Shown here: piece after piece, positions 1 to 7,755 of the stretch
Position numbering within the stretch: the first letter of the stretch is position 1
Layout of the letters: every line of letters starts with the position of its first letter
NCBI GenBank assembly: GCA_903642265.1
Contig: CAHJWN010000029.1
Location: 1 to 45,509 of the forward strand
DNA length: 45,509 nucleotides
Direction: 5' to 3'
Source: Acidobacteriaceae bacterium
GTDB taxonomy: Bacteria; Acidobacteriota; Terriglobia; Terriglobales; Acidobacteriaceae
Translations under genes and position numbers: made by a program
The notes under the pieces: generated by a model
Told to the model about the DNA's origin: nothing
The model's input: only the letters and a program-made list of their open reading frames with translations
The model's database searches: none

Positions 1-1
1 A

Positions 2-1726
2 GCGTTCAGAGCCGGCCTGCTGGTGATGCTCTGGAGCGCCGCTTTGGCGTGGGCGCAGCATCCGTATCCGCCGCAAGCCGGGCATGCGGGGCCGGTCTGG
101 TTTATCGATGTTGCGGCCGATGCCGGGCTGAACATGCTGAATGTGAACGGCGGCGTGGACACCAAGGAGTACATCATAGAAACGACCGGAAGTGGCGTGG
201 CGATTCTGGACTACGATCACGATGGCTGGCCGGATATCTTTCTTGTGAACGGCGCGCCCAAGGGTACGGGCCGCGATGGCTTGGCGGCGAACGGGCCGAC
301 GGGGCATCTGTTTCGCAATCTGCATAACGGGAAGTTTGCGGACGTGACCCATGCGGCGGGGTTGGACAAGCTTACCGGTTGGGGCCAGGGAGCGTGCGTG
401 GGGGACTATGACAATGATGGGTATGATGACCTTTTTCTAACGTTTTATGGGCATAATCACCTGCTGCACAACGAGCGGAATGGCACTTTCAAGGATGTCT
501 CGGTTGCGGCCGGGGTGGCGGGCACCGGGGCGGCCTGGGGTACGGGATGTACGTTTGTGGATTATGACCGGGATGGCAAGCTGGATCTGCTGGTAGCGAA
601 CTATGTGGATTTCGATGTCGCCAAGGTGCCCAGGCCGGGTGAAGGGGTGATGTGTTTGTGGAAAGGAACGCCGGTGATGTGTGGGCCTCGGGGGTTGCCG
701 TCCACGCCGAACCTTTTGTACCACAACGTGGACGGCGGACATTTTGAGGATGTGAGCAAGGCAAGCGGCATCCTGAAGACCAACGGGCACTATTGTTTTA
801 GTGCCACAACACTGGATTACAACGATGATGGCTGGCCCGATCTTTACGTCGCGTGTGACAGCACGCCTTCCATTCTGTACCGCAACAACAAGGATGGGAC
901 ATTCACCGACCAGGCCGCGGAGGCCGGGGTGGCGTTCGATGAGGATGGCCGCGAGCAGGCCGGCATGGGCGTCACGATCGGGGATTATGACGGGGACGGC
1001 AGGCCGGATATCTTCAAGACCAACTTTTCGGATGACACCTCATCGCTGTATCGCAACATGGGCGACGGCTTCTTTACCTCGCAGATTGCACAGGCTGGCT
1101 TGGGGCTGAACACGAAGTACCTGGGTTGGGGAACGATGTTCGTGGACCCTGACAACCGTGGGGTGCTGGACTTGATTGTTGCCAACGGGCATGTTTATCC
1201 GGAGGTCGATACAGCACACCTGGGCTCGACCTACCGTGAGCCGCGGCTCTTTTATTACAACGATGGAAAGGGCCTGTTCACGGATCTGAGCAGCTCGTCG
1301 GGACCTGGGTTGACCTACCCGGCGTCAAGTCGAGGACTGGCCACGGCTGATCTTTGGAATGACGGCCGCACGGAAGTGATCATCAATAATATGAGCGGGC
1401 AGCCGATGCTTCTGGTAAGTACGCAAGGAAATCAAAATCATTGGCTCGGCGTGGAGACGATTGGGACGGCATCGAATCGCCGCGGAATTGGCGCTCGGGT
1501 CACGGTGCGTACGAAGCTGAAAAAATGGATGCAGGAAGTACGGAATGGCGGCAGTTACCTATCGAGCAGTGACCTGCGCCTTCACTTCGGCCTGGGATCG
1601 GAGACCGTCGTAACGGAGGTGGACGTGCGTTGGCCGGATGGCTCGATGGAGCAGTTTCCGGCTCCGGGCGTCGACCGGGTGATCAGCTTGAAAGAAGGGT
1701 CTGGAGTGAAGGCTGTGGGGAAATAA
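2..1726 (+). CDS. Exported FG-GAP/VCBS repeat protein with ASPIC/UnbV domain (5' end outside window)
   Basis: The frame is open to the left edge, and the first visible residues (AFRAGLLVMLWSAALAWAQ) read as the hydrophobic part and cleavage end of a signal peptide. The true start therefore probably lies just upstream, and a GTG at 23 is only the first possible start inside the window. The mature part carries repeated calcium-binding FG-GAP/VCBS blades with DxDxDGxxD cores (for example DYDHDGWPDIF, DYDNDGYDDLF, DYDRDGKLDLL, DYNDDGWPDLY, DYDGDGRPDIF), which fold as a beta-propeller. The last 80 or so residues (RRGIGARVTV, then DLRLHFGLG and VRWPDGS) fit the ASPIC/UnbV domain, the arrangement of CRTAC1-like proteins. 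Such proteins are common in Acidobacteriota and Planctomycetota; substrate and partner are unknown. It ends 4 nt before the convergent trehalase gene. Confidence 0.88.
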   Translation, partial: AFRAGLLVMLWSAALAWAQHPYPPQAGHAGPVWFIDVAADAGLNMLNVNGGVDTKEYIIETTGSGVAILDYDHDGWPDIFLVNGAPKGTGRDGLAANGPTGHLFRNLHNGKFADVTHAAGLDKLTGWGQGACVGDYDNDGYDDLFLTFYGHNHLLHNERNGTFKDVSVAAGVAGTGAAWGTGCTFVDYDRDGKLDLLVANYVDFDVAKVPRPGEGVMCLWKGTPVMCGPRGLPSTPNLLYHNVDGGHFEDVSKASGILKTNGHYCFSATTLDYNDDGWPDLYVACDSTPSILYRNNKDGTFTDQAAEAGVAFDEDGREQAGMGVTIGDYDGDGRPDIFKTNFSDDTSSLYRNMGDGFFTSQIAQAGLGLNTKYLGWGTMFVDPDNRGVLDLIVANGHVYPEVDTAHLGSTYREPRLFYYNDGKGLFTDLSSSSGPGLTYPASSRGLATADLWNDGRTEVIINNMSGQPMLLVSTQGNQNHWLGVETIGTASNRRGIGARVTVRTKLKKWMQEVRNGGSYLSSSDLRLHFGLGSETVVTEVDVRWPDGSMEQFPAPGVDRVISLKEGSGVKAVGK

Positions 1727-1730
1727 TGCT

Positions 1731-3806
1731 TCAGCGTTCTGCGCGTTCCAGCGCAAGCGGGATGTAGTCTCTTCCGCTGTACAGGCGGAAGGCTCCTGGA
1801 GCCCGGTCCTCGAGGAACTGGAGCGGAGTGGGACGCTTGAGGATAGAGTCACGCGTGGATGGAACGCTGAGCAGCAGATGACCGCCAAGATCCATGACCA
1901 GGAAGTTACCGCCTAGAAAGCCGACACCGTACGCGCCCGCAGGCAAGACGTTTGCACCGAAGCGGAGCGGGACTTCCGAGAGCAGGTAATCCTGGTAGGT
2001 ATCCTGGTCGGCGGAAGCATAGCCTTCGGTATCGACCTTTACGGCAAGTGTCAATGCGCCATCCGCAAAGCGAATCCCAGCCGCATTGCGAAGCTGTACC
2101 GTTGCTGTCCTGCCTTTGTAAAAGACGGTTGCGGGCACGAGCAATTCGAGTTGATCGCGAGTGAGCAGCGTGGCCGAACCTGGGGTCACGGGCAGGGGCT
2201 TAGGCGGATCAGCGGTGGTCCGGGGGAACAAAGCCTGCAGACTTTCGTAGACACCGTTGGTCCAGCCGAAGCCGATCACATTCGACCTGTACCCGGCAGC
2301 AAGTTCGATGTTGGCTGAGCCGCTGACTACGTTGTACTTCTCGCGGATGGTGCCGTCCCGCAGGTAGTTTGCCTGGACGGTTTGCTCAAAAGCCGCAGCC
2401 GCTCGTTGCGCGTCGGCGTGAAAGCCGTACTGGTTGAGCCCGACGATGGCGAACCAATGCGTGGGAGCCCAGCCGAAGGGCAGATCCCATTGTGTGCCGG
2501 AGGCGTTATCGCTCATGGCCAACCCTCCTTCGTGCTCGAACGCGGGTAGTTCCCGGTCGAGCGCTTTGGCCTGCTCCGGCGTCGCCAGGCCGGCCCAAAG
2601 GGGGTAATACATGGTGATGTAGTTATAGGTGGATGGTGTTTGCGTCACGTAGTTGAAGTCAGTAAAACGGCCAGTGTCGGCATGCCAGAGATAGCGGTTG
2701 ATCGCGACTTTGCGGGCTTCCGCGCGGGCCTTCCACTGGGTGGCTTCAGCAGGCTTGCCGAGTGTGGAGGCGAAGGATTCCATCTGCTTTGCATAGCGGA
2801 AGAGCAGGCTATTGAGACACACGGGTGCAAACTGTTCCGTCGAGCCGCTGAACGGGCCGAAACGGAAGGTGGTATCGAAGCCGGATTCCCGCATGGCGCG
2901 ATCGCCATGGTAGAAGTCCGCGCTGAGACGGAAACCGTCCGCATACGCTGCCGCGCAAACTTTTGAAGCAAGATCGCAACTTGTCTTTGCAAGGGATGCG
3001 GCTTCGCTTGCATCAGGGTGGGCGCTGGCTCTGACGAGGTATTGCTGGTGATCGCCCGGGTGGGCGAGCAGCCAGCGCACGACGTCCGGGTAGTAGGTGC
3101 TGTCGTCGGCCATTTCGGGTACCGGGCCGCTGCCGAGGTCGGTATAACGGGCGAGACCAGTGTCTCCCGCGCGGTGTGGCGCGGAGGTCCAGAGAGAGTA
3201 GTCCCGCACTGCCAGAGCGTAGGCGTGAGACAGCCAGACTTTGTCATGGGTACGGCTGTAAACCTCCTCGATCATGGCGCCGAGCACAGGTGGTTGCGAG
3301 CGGGTGAAGTAGTAGGTGCGGTTTGCGTTCAGCAGGGCACCGTAGTTTTCGATTTCGAAGAGAAAATTTTCTACCATGCCACGGGCGAGATCGATGCGTC
3401 CGTCATGTACCAGGCCGAGCAGAATGAAGTAGCTGTCCCATCCATACATCTCGTTGAAGCGGCCGCCCGGAACGACGTAGGGATTGGGCAGATAGAGCAG
3501 GCCTTCCCGTGGGATTTCCGAGATGCGCACGTCGCCCATCTTGTTGATTTTTCGCGGCAGATGTGCGACCTCCACATGGCATTGCTGCTGCATTGCCACG
3601 ACCGCGGGCGGTACGGCCATGCCGGCAGGGAGATAGAGCACAGGTGCGGTGGTGACCTTGGAATCCACGACGGACTTGCATTCACTCATGGAGCGCGTCA
3701 GCGTGTCCCACGAGGTGTGAATGTACGTATCGATGGGCGGTGGTGTTTGCGCGGCGAGTGGGGCCACGAAGAGCAGTGTCAGAACCAGCTTTCGAAAGAA
3801 ATGCAT
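1731..3806 (-). CDS. treA: Periplasmic trehalase, glycoside hydrolase family 37
   Basis: Hydrolyses alpha,alpha-trehalose to two glucose molecules by the inverting GH37 mechanism. I chose the ATG at 3806 (691 aa), because the residues after it form a typical signal peptide (MHFFRKLVLTLLFVAPLAAQ) and an AAAGGG ribosome site lies just upstream; a GTG at 3821 is also in frame. Both family signatures are present: PGGRFNEMYGWDSYF near residues 113-127 and QWDLPFGWAPTHW near 439-451. The acid/base pair is recognisable: Asp in ESGFDTTFRFG (near 311) and Glu in REKYNVV (near 489), matching Asp312 and Glu496 of E. coli TreA. After the (alpha/alpha)6 barrel there are about 130 extra residues rich in beta strands, longer than typical TreA. 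The signal peptide implies export, so it probably serves trehalose use from outside. Confidence 0.93.
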   Translation of the reverse strand: MHFFRKLVLTLLFVAPLAAQTPPPIDTYIHTSWDTLTRSMSECKSVVDSKVTTAPVLYLPAGMAVPPAVVAMQQQCHVEVAHLPRKINKMGDVRISEIPREGLLYLPNPYVVPGGRFNEMYGWDSYFILLGLVHDGRIDLARGMVENFLFEIENYGALLNANRTYYFTRSQPPVLGAMIEEVYSRTHDKVWLSHAYALAVRDYSLWTSAPHRAGDTGLARYTDLGSGPVPEMADDSTYYPDVVRWLLAHPGDHQQYLVRASAHPDASEAASLAKTSCDLASKVCAAAYADGFRLSADFYHGDRAMRESGFDTTFRFGPFSGSTEQFAPVCLNSLLFRYAKQMESFASTLGKPAEATQWKARAEARKVAINRYLWHADTGRFTDFNYVTQTPSTYNYITMYYPLWAGLATPEQAKALDRELPAFEHEGGLAMSDNASGTQWDLPFGWAPTHWFAIVGLNQYGFHADAQRAAAAFEQTVQANYLRDGTIREKYNVVSGSANIELAAGYRSNVIGFGWTNGVYESLQALFPRTTADPPKPLPVTPGSATLLTRDQLELLVPATVFYKGRTATVQLRNAAGIRFADGALTLAVKVDTEGYASADQDTYQDYLLSEVPLRFGANVLPAGAYGVGFLGGNFLVMDLGGHLLLSVPSTRDSILKRPTPLQFLEDRAPGAFRLYSGRDYIPLALERAER

Positions 3807-3931
3807 GGGATTCCCTTTCACCTGTACAGGCTACATGGAAAGGTAGGCTACAAACGAGACCTGTGTTTGAGATGGGCACAAACCTTGATTGGCCAACTTT
3901 GGATCAATGAAGGCGACACCATCGTTATGCC

Positions 3932-4068
3932 ATGGTGACTCGTACCTTGATTCTGCTCGAGAACTGGCCGGAGTTGCTGCGAGTACTTTGGCCTGAGCAG
4001 CACCCCGAAGCGCATGAACAAACTGCTCTCAATTCCTGTGTTCTCGGTCCTGCCGCTGAGCAGGGGGG
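3932..4068 (+). pseudogene. Fragment of an HNH endonuclease gene (C-terminal piece)
   Basis: About 45 codons here match the C-terminal tail of the HNH gene at 36227-36648 on the other strand. Compare VTRTLILLENWPELLRVLW with VHRTMAVMTEWPALLLVLW, followed by EQHPEAHEQTALNS against EQHPKGHEQAALNF. The zinc-ribbon and HNH core are missing, so this is a dead remnant lying between the trehalase and arsM genes. The copies have clearly diverged, so this is not a recent duplication. They sit in inverted orientation near the two edges of the mosaic island. Confidence 0.6.
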
Positions 4069-4120
4069 GAACTCTTGTAAAAGTAGGCCGATGACGTTTT
4101 GCATAGGTCTCCTTCTCTGG

Positions 4121-5005
4121 CTAGACCGCTTCGGGCTTAATGGCGTAGACCTTGACGCTGGCTGCAGCCGCGTTCACGTCATACTGTGAAAGAAGCGTCG
4201 TCAGTTCTTCGTGCAAGGAGGGCTCGACCGTTGCCGGTGTGCAGCAAGCGTCTTCGATTACTCGGAATGGGCTTCCCGCGTCCATGCCCGGAGAACAGCA
4301 GGCCGCCTGGTTCTCGACCTTTGCATAGGCGTTCAGGTCGGCTCCGCTATCTACGATTTCGACGTGCTGAAATCCAGCAGCGAGCAGGCCAGCGCGATAG
4401 TCCTCGATCAAGATGGCGCCGGCGATGCAGCCAACGTAAGCCGCCATACTCTGAGCAACTGTCTCGGGTAGATCGTGCTTCAAGGCGATATCGCTGATGG
4501 CCACCCGGCCACCCGGCTTGAGAACACGAGCGATCTCGCGGAAGACGGCGGGCTTGTCCGGCGCGAGATTGACGACGCAGTTCGAGATGACACAATCGAC
4601 CGAAGCGTCCGGGAGTGGAATCTGGTCGATGGTGGACTGAAAGAACTCCACGTTTGTATAGCTGCCTTTGTGAGCGTTCTCACGCGCTCGCTCGATCATG
4701 GCGGTGGTCATGTCAATGCCGATGGCGCGGCCTTCTGGACCAACCATCTTCGCCGCGAGAAACACGTCAAGACCGCCACCGGAGCCAAGATCGACCACAA
4801 CCTCACCCGGCCTCAAGTAAGCAGTTGCCGTGGGATTGCCGCAGGATAAGCCCATGTTGGCTCCGGCCGGGATGGATGTCAGCTCGTCGGCACTGTAGCC
4901 GAACGCTTCCGCGACTGCCTTCACGCCTGCATGGTCGTTCGATAGGGTGCTTTCAGCGACCGCTCCATACTTCGACTTCACCGAATCCAATAGCTGCTCC
5001 GACAT
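4121..5005 (-). CDS. arsM: Arsenite S-adenosylmethionine methyltransferase
   Basis: Methylates As(III) stepwise with SAM, giving methylated and volatile arsenicals; cytoplasmic. The start is the ATG at 5005, preceded by a strong AGGAGG about six bases upstream; the protein is 294 aa. SAM-binding motif I ([10 protein letters not shown]) lies near residues 71-80, with GIDMT as the following acidic loop. The three conserved arsenic-binding cysteines of ArsM are recognisable: Cys55 in LSCGNP, Cys193 in VGCIAG, and Cys236/237 in AACCSPG. A further CC pair near 254-255 (EDACCTP) lies in the C-terminal domain. The gene is divergent from arsR with 77 bp between the starts, so both are probably controlled from one operator. 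Confidence 0.95.
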   Translation of the reverse strand: MSEQLLDSVKSKYGAVAESTLSNDHAGVKAVAEAFGYSADELTSIPAGANMGLSCGNPTATAYLRPGEVVVDLGSGGGLDVFLAAKMVGPEGRAIGIDMTTAMIERARENAHKGSYTNVEFFQSTIDQIPLPDASVDCVISNCVVNLAPDKPAVFREIARVLKPGGRVAISDIALKHDLPETVAQSMAAYVGCIAGAILIEDYRAGLLAAGFQHVEIVDSGADLNAYAKVENQAACCSPGMDAGSPFRVIEDACCTPATVEPSLHEELTTLLSQYDVNAAAASVKVYAIKPEAV

Positions 5006-5056
5006 AACCGCCTCCTGGTAAATATCTGCCTTGGCAACTATAAGGCTTGCGTTCGC

Positions 5057-5072
5057 ATACGTCAATGCGTAT
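5057..5072. promoter_or_regulatory. Probable ArsR operator in the arsM/arsR divergent promoter
   Basis: A perfect inverted repeat, ATACG - 6 nt - CGTAT, is centred between the divergent arsM and arsR starts, 10-26 bp from the arsR ATG. ArsR-family repressors bind short imperfect palindromes of this spacing, and arsenite binding releases them. The location suggests autoregulation of arsR-acr3 and probably co-regulation of arsM. No footprint supports this; it is inferred from position and symmetry. Confidence 0.55.
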
Positions 5073-5082
5073 ACATAAATCT

Positions 5083-5496
5083 ATGGCGGCGAAGAAGACA
5101 TACAACGTGGAACGTTTCTTTCAGGCTCTTGGAGATCACACGCGGCTCCGGCTGCTGAATCTGATGGGGGATCAGGAGATCTGTGTCTGCTACTTCGTCG
5201 AGATCCTCGGCGGTCCTCAACCGAAGATCTCACGGCATCTGGCTTACCTGCGAAGCGCGGGAATTGTCGCGGCGCGGAGGGAAAGCAAGTGGATGCACTA
5301 TCGCATCGTCATGCCACCGCACATCGGAGCCGCCCAGATTCTCAAGCAGACTCTCGGCTGGTTGAAAGAAGAGAAGGCCATGCAGGCGGACAAAGCAAGG
5401 CTTACGAAAGCCTGCTGCTCACCCTCGAAGTACGCCCTTCTTGAAGGCGCTCCGCTCCCCATTACGCTCGAAGTATCACCCTGTAAGGTTTGCTAG
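5083..5496 (+). CDS. arsR: ArsR/SmtB-family arsenite-responsive repressor
   Basis: Winged-helix repressor that leaves DNA when As(III) or Sb(III) binds. I chose the ATG at 5083 (137 aa, MAAKKTYNVERFF), since the in-frame ATG at 5065 and TTG at 5047 lie inside or before the operator palindrome. The ArsR domain is clear: FQALGDHTRLRLLNLM, then the metal-site helix EICVCYFVEIL with Cys34 and Cys36 (the CVC type of the E. coli family), then the recognition helix region PKISRHLAYLRSAGIV. The C-terminus is unusually cysteine-rich (KACCSPSKYA and a terminal CKVC), which may add a further thiol site. Its TAG stop shares a base with the GTG start of acr3, so the two form one operon. Confidence 0.93.
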   Translation: MAAKKTYNVERFFQALGDHTRLRLLNLMGDQEICVCYFVEILGGPQPKISRHLAYLRSAGIVAARRESKWMHYRIVMPPHIGAAQILKQTLGWLKEEKAMQADKARLTKACCSPSKYALLEGAPLPITLEVSPCKVC

Positions 5497-6098
5497 TGTC
5501 TTCAGCTCCCATCGCGCAAGGCCGCGCCTGTGCTCCGGCTACCCGCAAAAAGCTGTCGTTTCTCGACCGGTTTCCTTACACTCTGGATCTTCCTAGCGAT
5601 GGCCATTGGGGTTGCCATCGGCCATTTTGTACCGTCATCTGCCGGGTTCGTCAATCGCTTTCAGACCGGAACGACCAACATTCCGATTGCTATCGGGCTC
5701 ATGATCATGATGTTCCCGCCGCTGGCAAAGGTTTGCTACGAAAAGCTGGGTGAGGTCTTCCGCAACAAGCGCGTCCTTGGCCTGTCGCTCGTGCAGAACT
5801 GGATCATCGGACCGGTGCTGATGTTCCTCCTGGCCATCGTCTTCCTCAAGGGTGAACCTGCCTATATGCGCGGTCTAATCCTGATCGAAATCGCCCGCTG
5901 CATCGCCATGGTGCTGGTCTGGAATGAGCTTGCGGAAGGGGATACGGACTATGTTGCCGGGCTCGTGGCCATCAACAGCGTCTTTCAGGTGCTCTTTTAC
6001 AGCCTCTATGCCTGGGTCTTTCTGACTGTGCTTCCGAAGTGGTTCGGCTTAGAAGGAAGCGTCGTTCCTATCAGCATCGGTCAAATTGCGAAGAGCGT
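5496..6098 (+). pseudogene. acr3: Arsenite efflux permease Acr3, frameshifted and truncated
   Basis: Acr3 expels As(III) through a ten-helix membrane carrier. The natural start is the GTG at 5496 overlapping the arsR stop ([20 protein letters not shown]...FLDRF). One extra T in the TTT at 5571-5573 breaks the frame; removing it joins FLDRF to [20 protein letters not shown]. The following 170 residues are classical Acr3, including [20 protein letters not shown] and the helix [20 protein letters not shown] with the conserved substrate cysteine. Similarity stops after IGQIAKSV, where the sequence becomes a transposase remnant on the opposite strand. Roughly the last 40% is missing and is not found elsewhere in the window. 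The locus therefore keeps methylation and sensing but has lost this pump. Confidence 0.9.
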
Positions 6099-6295
6099 CG
6101 GCACGAACCTCAGCTGCATCAGCCTGCTGGTCGCGTCGTCGATGAAGACCAACAGCGTGCAGGGCTCGCCACGGTGCTCAAACCAGTCGACCAGCCACTT
6201 GCGCAAGGTCTCGCGCGACACCTCGATGCCATTCCGCTCCAGCAGCATCTCCGCCGCAAGCGTCGGACCGAAGTCACGGTAGCCGGCTCGATCCG
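6099..6295 (-). mobile_element. ISNCY-like transposase remnant (copy 1)
   Basis: The minus strand encodes [31 protein letters not shown], then [29 protein letters not shown], closely matching the transposase at 22807-23444. The copy is internally deleted: LRKWLV joins directly to WFEHRGEPC, so about 35 residues (the segment ADGLW to GSEH) are missing. It ends at the junction with acr3, at the same RLMQLRFVP point, just before the SES of the other copy. No terminal repeats are visible, so it arrived or was trimmed by recombination rather than clean transposition. Confidence 0.75.
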
Positions 6296-6444
6296 GATCG
6301 AGCTTCCCGGCGGCACCGTGGTTGCGGTCGACGGCAGCGCGGACCCCGCTTTGGTGCGCATAATCGTTGAGAGCCTGCGGGCATGATCGAGCTTCCATTG
6401 AAGCAGCATGGGGTCGTCACGCAGATCTGGATTGCGCGGGCGAG

Positions 6445-6655
6445 ACGGATAATTGGACGCTGCCCCTCCAGTCTTCGACGTAAGACTGATGATGGACCCG
6501 GTGGAAGTTGCCGTGACCGAAGAAGCCCGGTCGCCGTTGATAGCGGCTATCAGTGCAGAAGCGATCACGGGACTGCCAACGATGCCGCTCTTGCCGTAGG
6601 TCACCGTCTCAGCAACTCCGTTGACCGCCAAGGTAACGGTGCCGCCCCGCCGCAT
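6445..6655 (-). pseudogene. Scrap of an RHS/YD-repeat-associated or Ig-like surface protein
   Basis: The minus strand reads RRGGTVTLAVNGVAETVTYG, then SPVIASALIAAINGD, SSVTATSTGSIISLTSKTGG and AASNYP. This is the repeat module that I recognise from acidobacterial RHS-type and similar large secreted proteins (GTVTVTVNG..., SALASAINA..., GSTVTLTAKTTG...NY). Only about 70 codons remain, with no plausible start or rest of the gene, and the frame runs into unrelated sequence next to the transposase remnant. Confidence 0.5.
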
Positions 6656-6672
6656 AGCTAAAAGGAGCTTCC

Positions 6673-6890
6673 ATGAACAACGCCGCCGCCATCAGCGCAG
6701 TCAACCGCGCCCTTGCCCACTACCGCCGCCGTCAGGCCCACACACCCCACCGACCATTCCGCGCGAGAGATTGCCCAAATCTGCATGCTTGCCGAGTACC
6801 TGCACGATGCACACGCCCGACACTCACGGCAGAGCCGAACCGCAGCCGGTTCCGACCTTCGACCTGGCCACCATCCAGAAAGCAGCATAA
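6673..6890 (+). pseudogene. Decayed small plasmid-type gene upstream of primase copy A
   Basis: An AAAGGAG site precedes an ATG at 6673 (MNNAAAISAVNRALAHYRRR). The reading sense then passes between frames: HPTDHSAREIAQICMLAEYL in a second frame, and AEPQPVPTFDLATIQKAA to a stop at 6890 in a third. Each segment looks like natural protein, so I read this as one small gene of about 70 codons with two frameshifts. Its function is unknown. It stands 55 bp upstream of a RepB-like primase pseudogene, so it was probably part of the same plasmid operon. Confidence 0.4.
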
Positions 6891-6944
6891 ACCAGAAGGG
6901 GAGCCGCGTAGGTTCCCCGCCCTGCCTCACTATAGAGGCCCAGG

Positions 6945-7536
6945 ATGTACAGAACAGAAGCCACACTCCGCAAGCTATTTACCGCACTTCCCGCACCAGG
7001 CTATAACCTTGGCATCCTCGGCGATCCCGGAATGAATCGCCTTGAAGCCGTGCCCTCGTCTCGCGTCCTCCGCATGATTCCCTATTCGAAGTACCGAAAC
7101 GCAAACGGCGCTCAAATCTACATGAGACCGACCGGCGAAAGCTGCTATACCCTGATGGACAATCTTACCCTTTCGCCCGTCTCGTCAGTCACCCCGGCCA
7201 ACCGTTCCCCGCAGCAAGGCCGTTCCGCTTGCAGCTTGACGCCACCCAGAAGAAAGCCGAGCAGCAACGCGCCGCCGCCAGTCTGAGCTTTGCTTCCCGG
7301 CCAGTGCGCACACCCGGTTCGGTCACACTCTCACGCTTCCGAACGTCGGCCCGCTACGCCGGTCCGCCAGCCGCCGCGGTATGGCTTTCAGCATTGCCGC
7401 TTGCGCTCAGGGGTGGGCCGAGTCCGAGATAGCCGCCGCCCTCGCCAAGGATTATCTTTCTCGTGACACCAGCCGCACACGCCAGGGCGCCCACATACGA
7501 CGAACCCTAAACAAAGCCCAGAAGTGGGCAGCTTAA
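6945..7536 (+). pseudogene. RepB-type DNA primase-like gene, decayed (copy A)
   Basis: The N-terminus (MYRTEATLRKLFTALPAPGYNLGIL, then SRVLRMIPYSKYRNANGAQIYMRPTGESCYTLMDNLT) is homologous along its length to the gene at 24525-25369. After codon 75 or so the middle third is missing and the frame changes. The end of the same protein is visible in other frames: AAASLSFASRPV, TLSRFRTSARYAG and finally EIAAALAKDYLSRDTSRTRQ to a TAA at 7536. Proteins of this type, with RPTGESCYTL-like primase cores, occur on plasmids and integrative elements, where they prime replication. The assignment to the RepB primase-like group is from motif memory and is moderate. Confidence 0.6.
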
Positions 7537-7694
7537 TCAAGCTGAAGCCGCGCGCTTGCCGCGCGGCCCCATTCGCCCTGCCGGCCCCCGCTCGCCGACT
7601 GCGCGCCAAAAGATCTCCCCCCTTTCTGGACTTTCCCCTTTCTGCAGACACGAATAGCGACAAGCGCGTTTATCAAGATCAATGCGGACCCATC

Positions 7695-7724
7695 TCACTA
7701 CGACAACCGGAGTTGTCGTAGTGA
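7695..7724. repeat. Perfect 13-bp inverted repeat with 4-nt loop
   Basis: The arms at 7695-7707 and 7712-7724 (left arm TCACTACGACAAC) are perfectly complementary around a CGGA loop. The site lies 30 bp downstream of the stop of the minus-strand lipoprotein gene, but no T-run follows on either strand, so it is not a typical intrinsic terminator. The CTACGACA/TGTCGTAG symmetry resembles BlaI/CopY-type operators, but no such regulator gene is present here. Confidence 0.7.
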
Positions 7725-7755
7725 AGGCCTCGGCTCACAGTTCAGTAGTTCGTAT

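Noticed and set aside
3018-3938. Plus-strand frame of 306 codons opposite the trehalase
   Set aside because: The trehalase signatures and catalytic residues on the minus strand account for the region; the plus frame has no recognisable motif or ribosome site.
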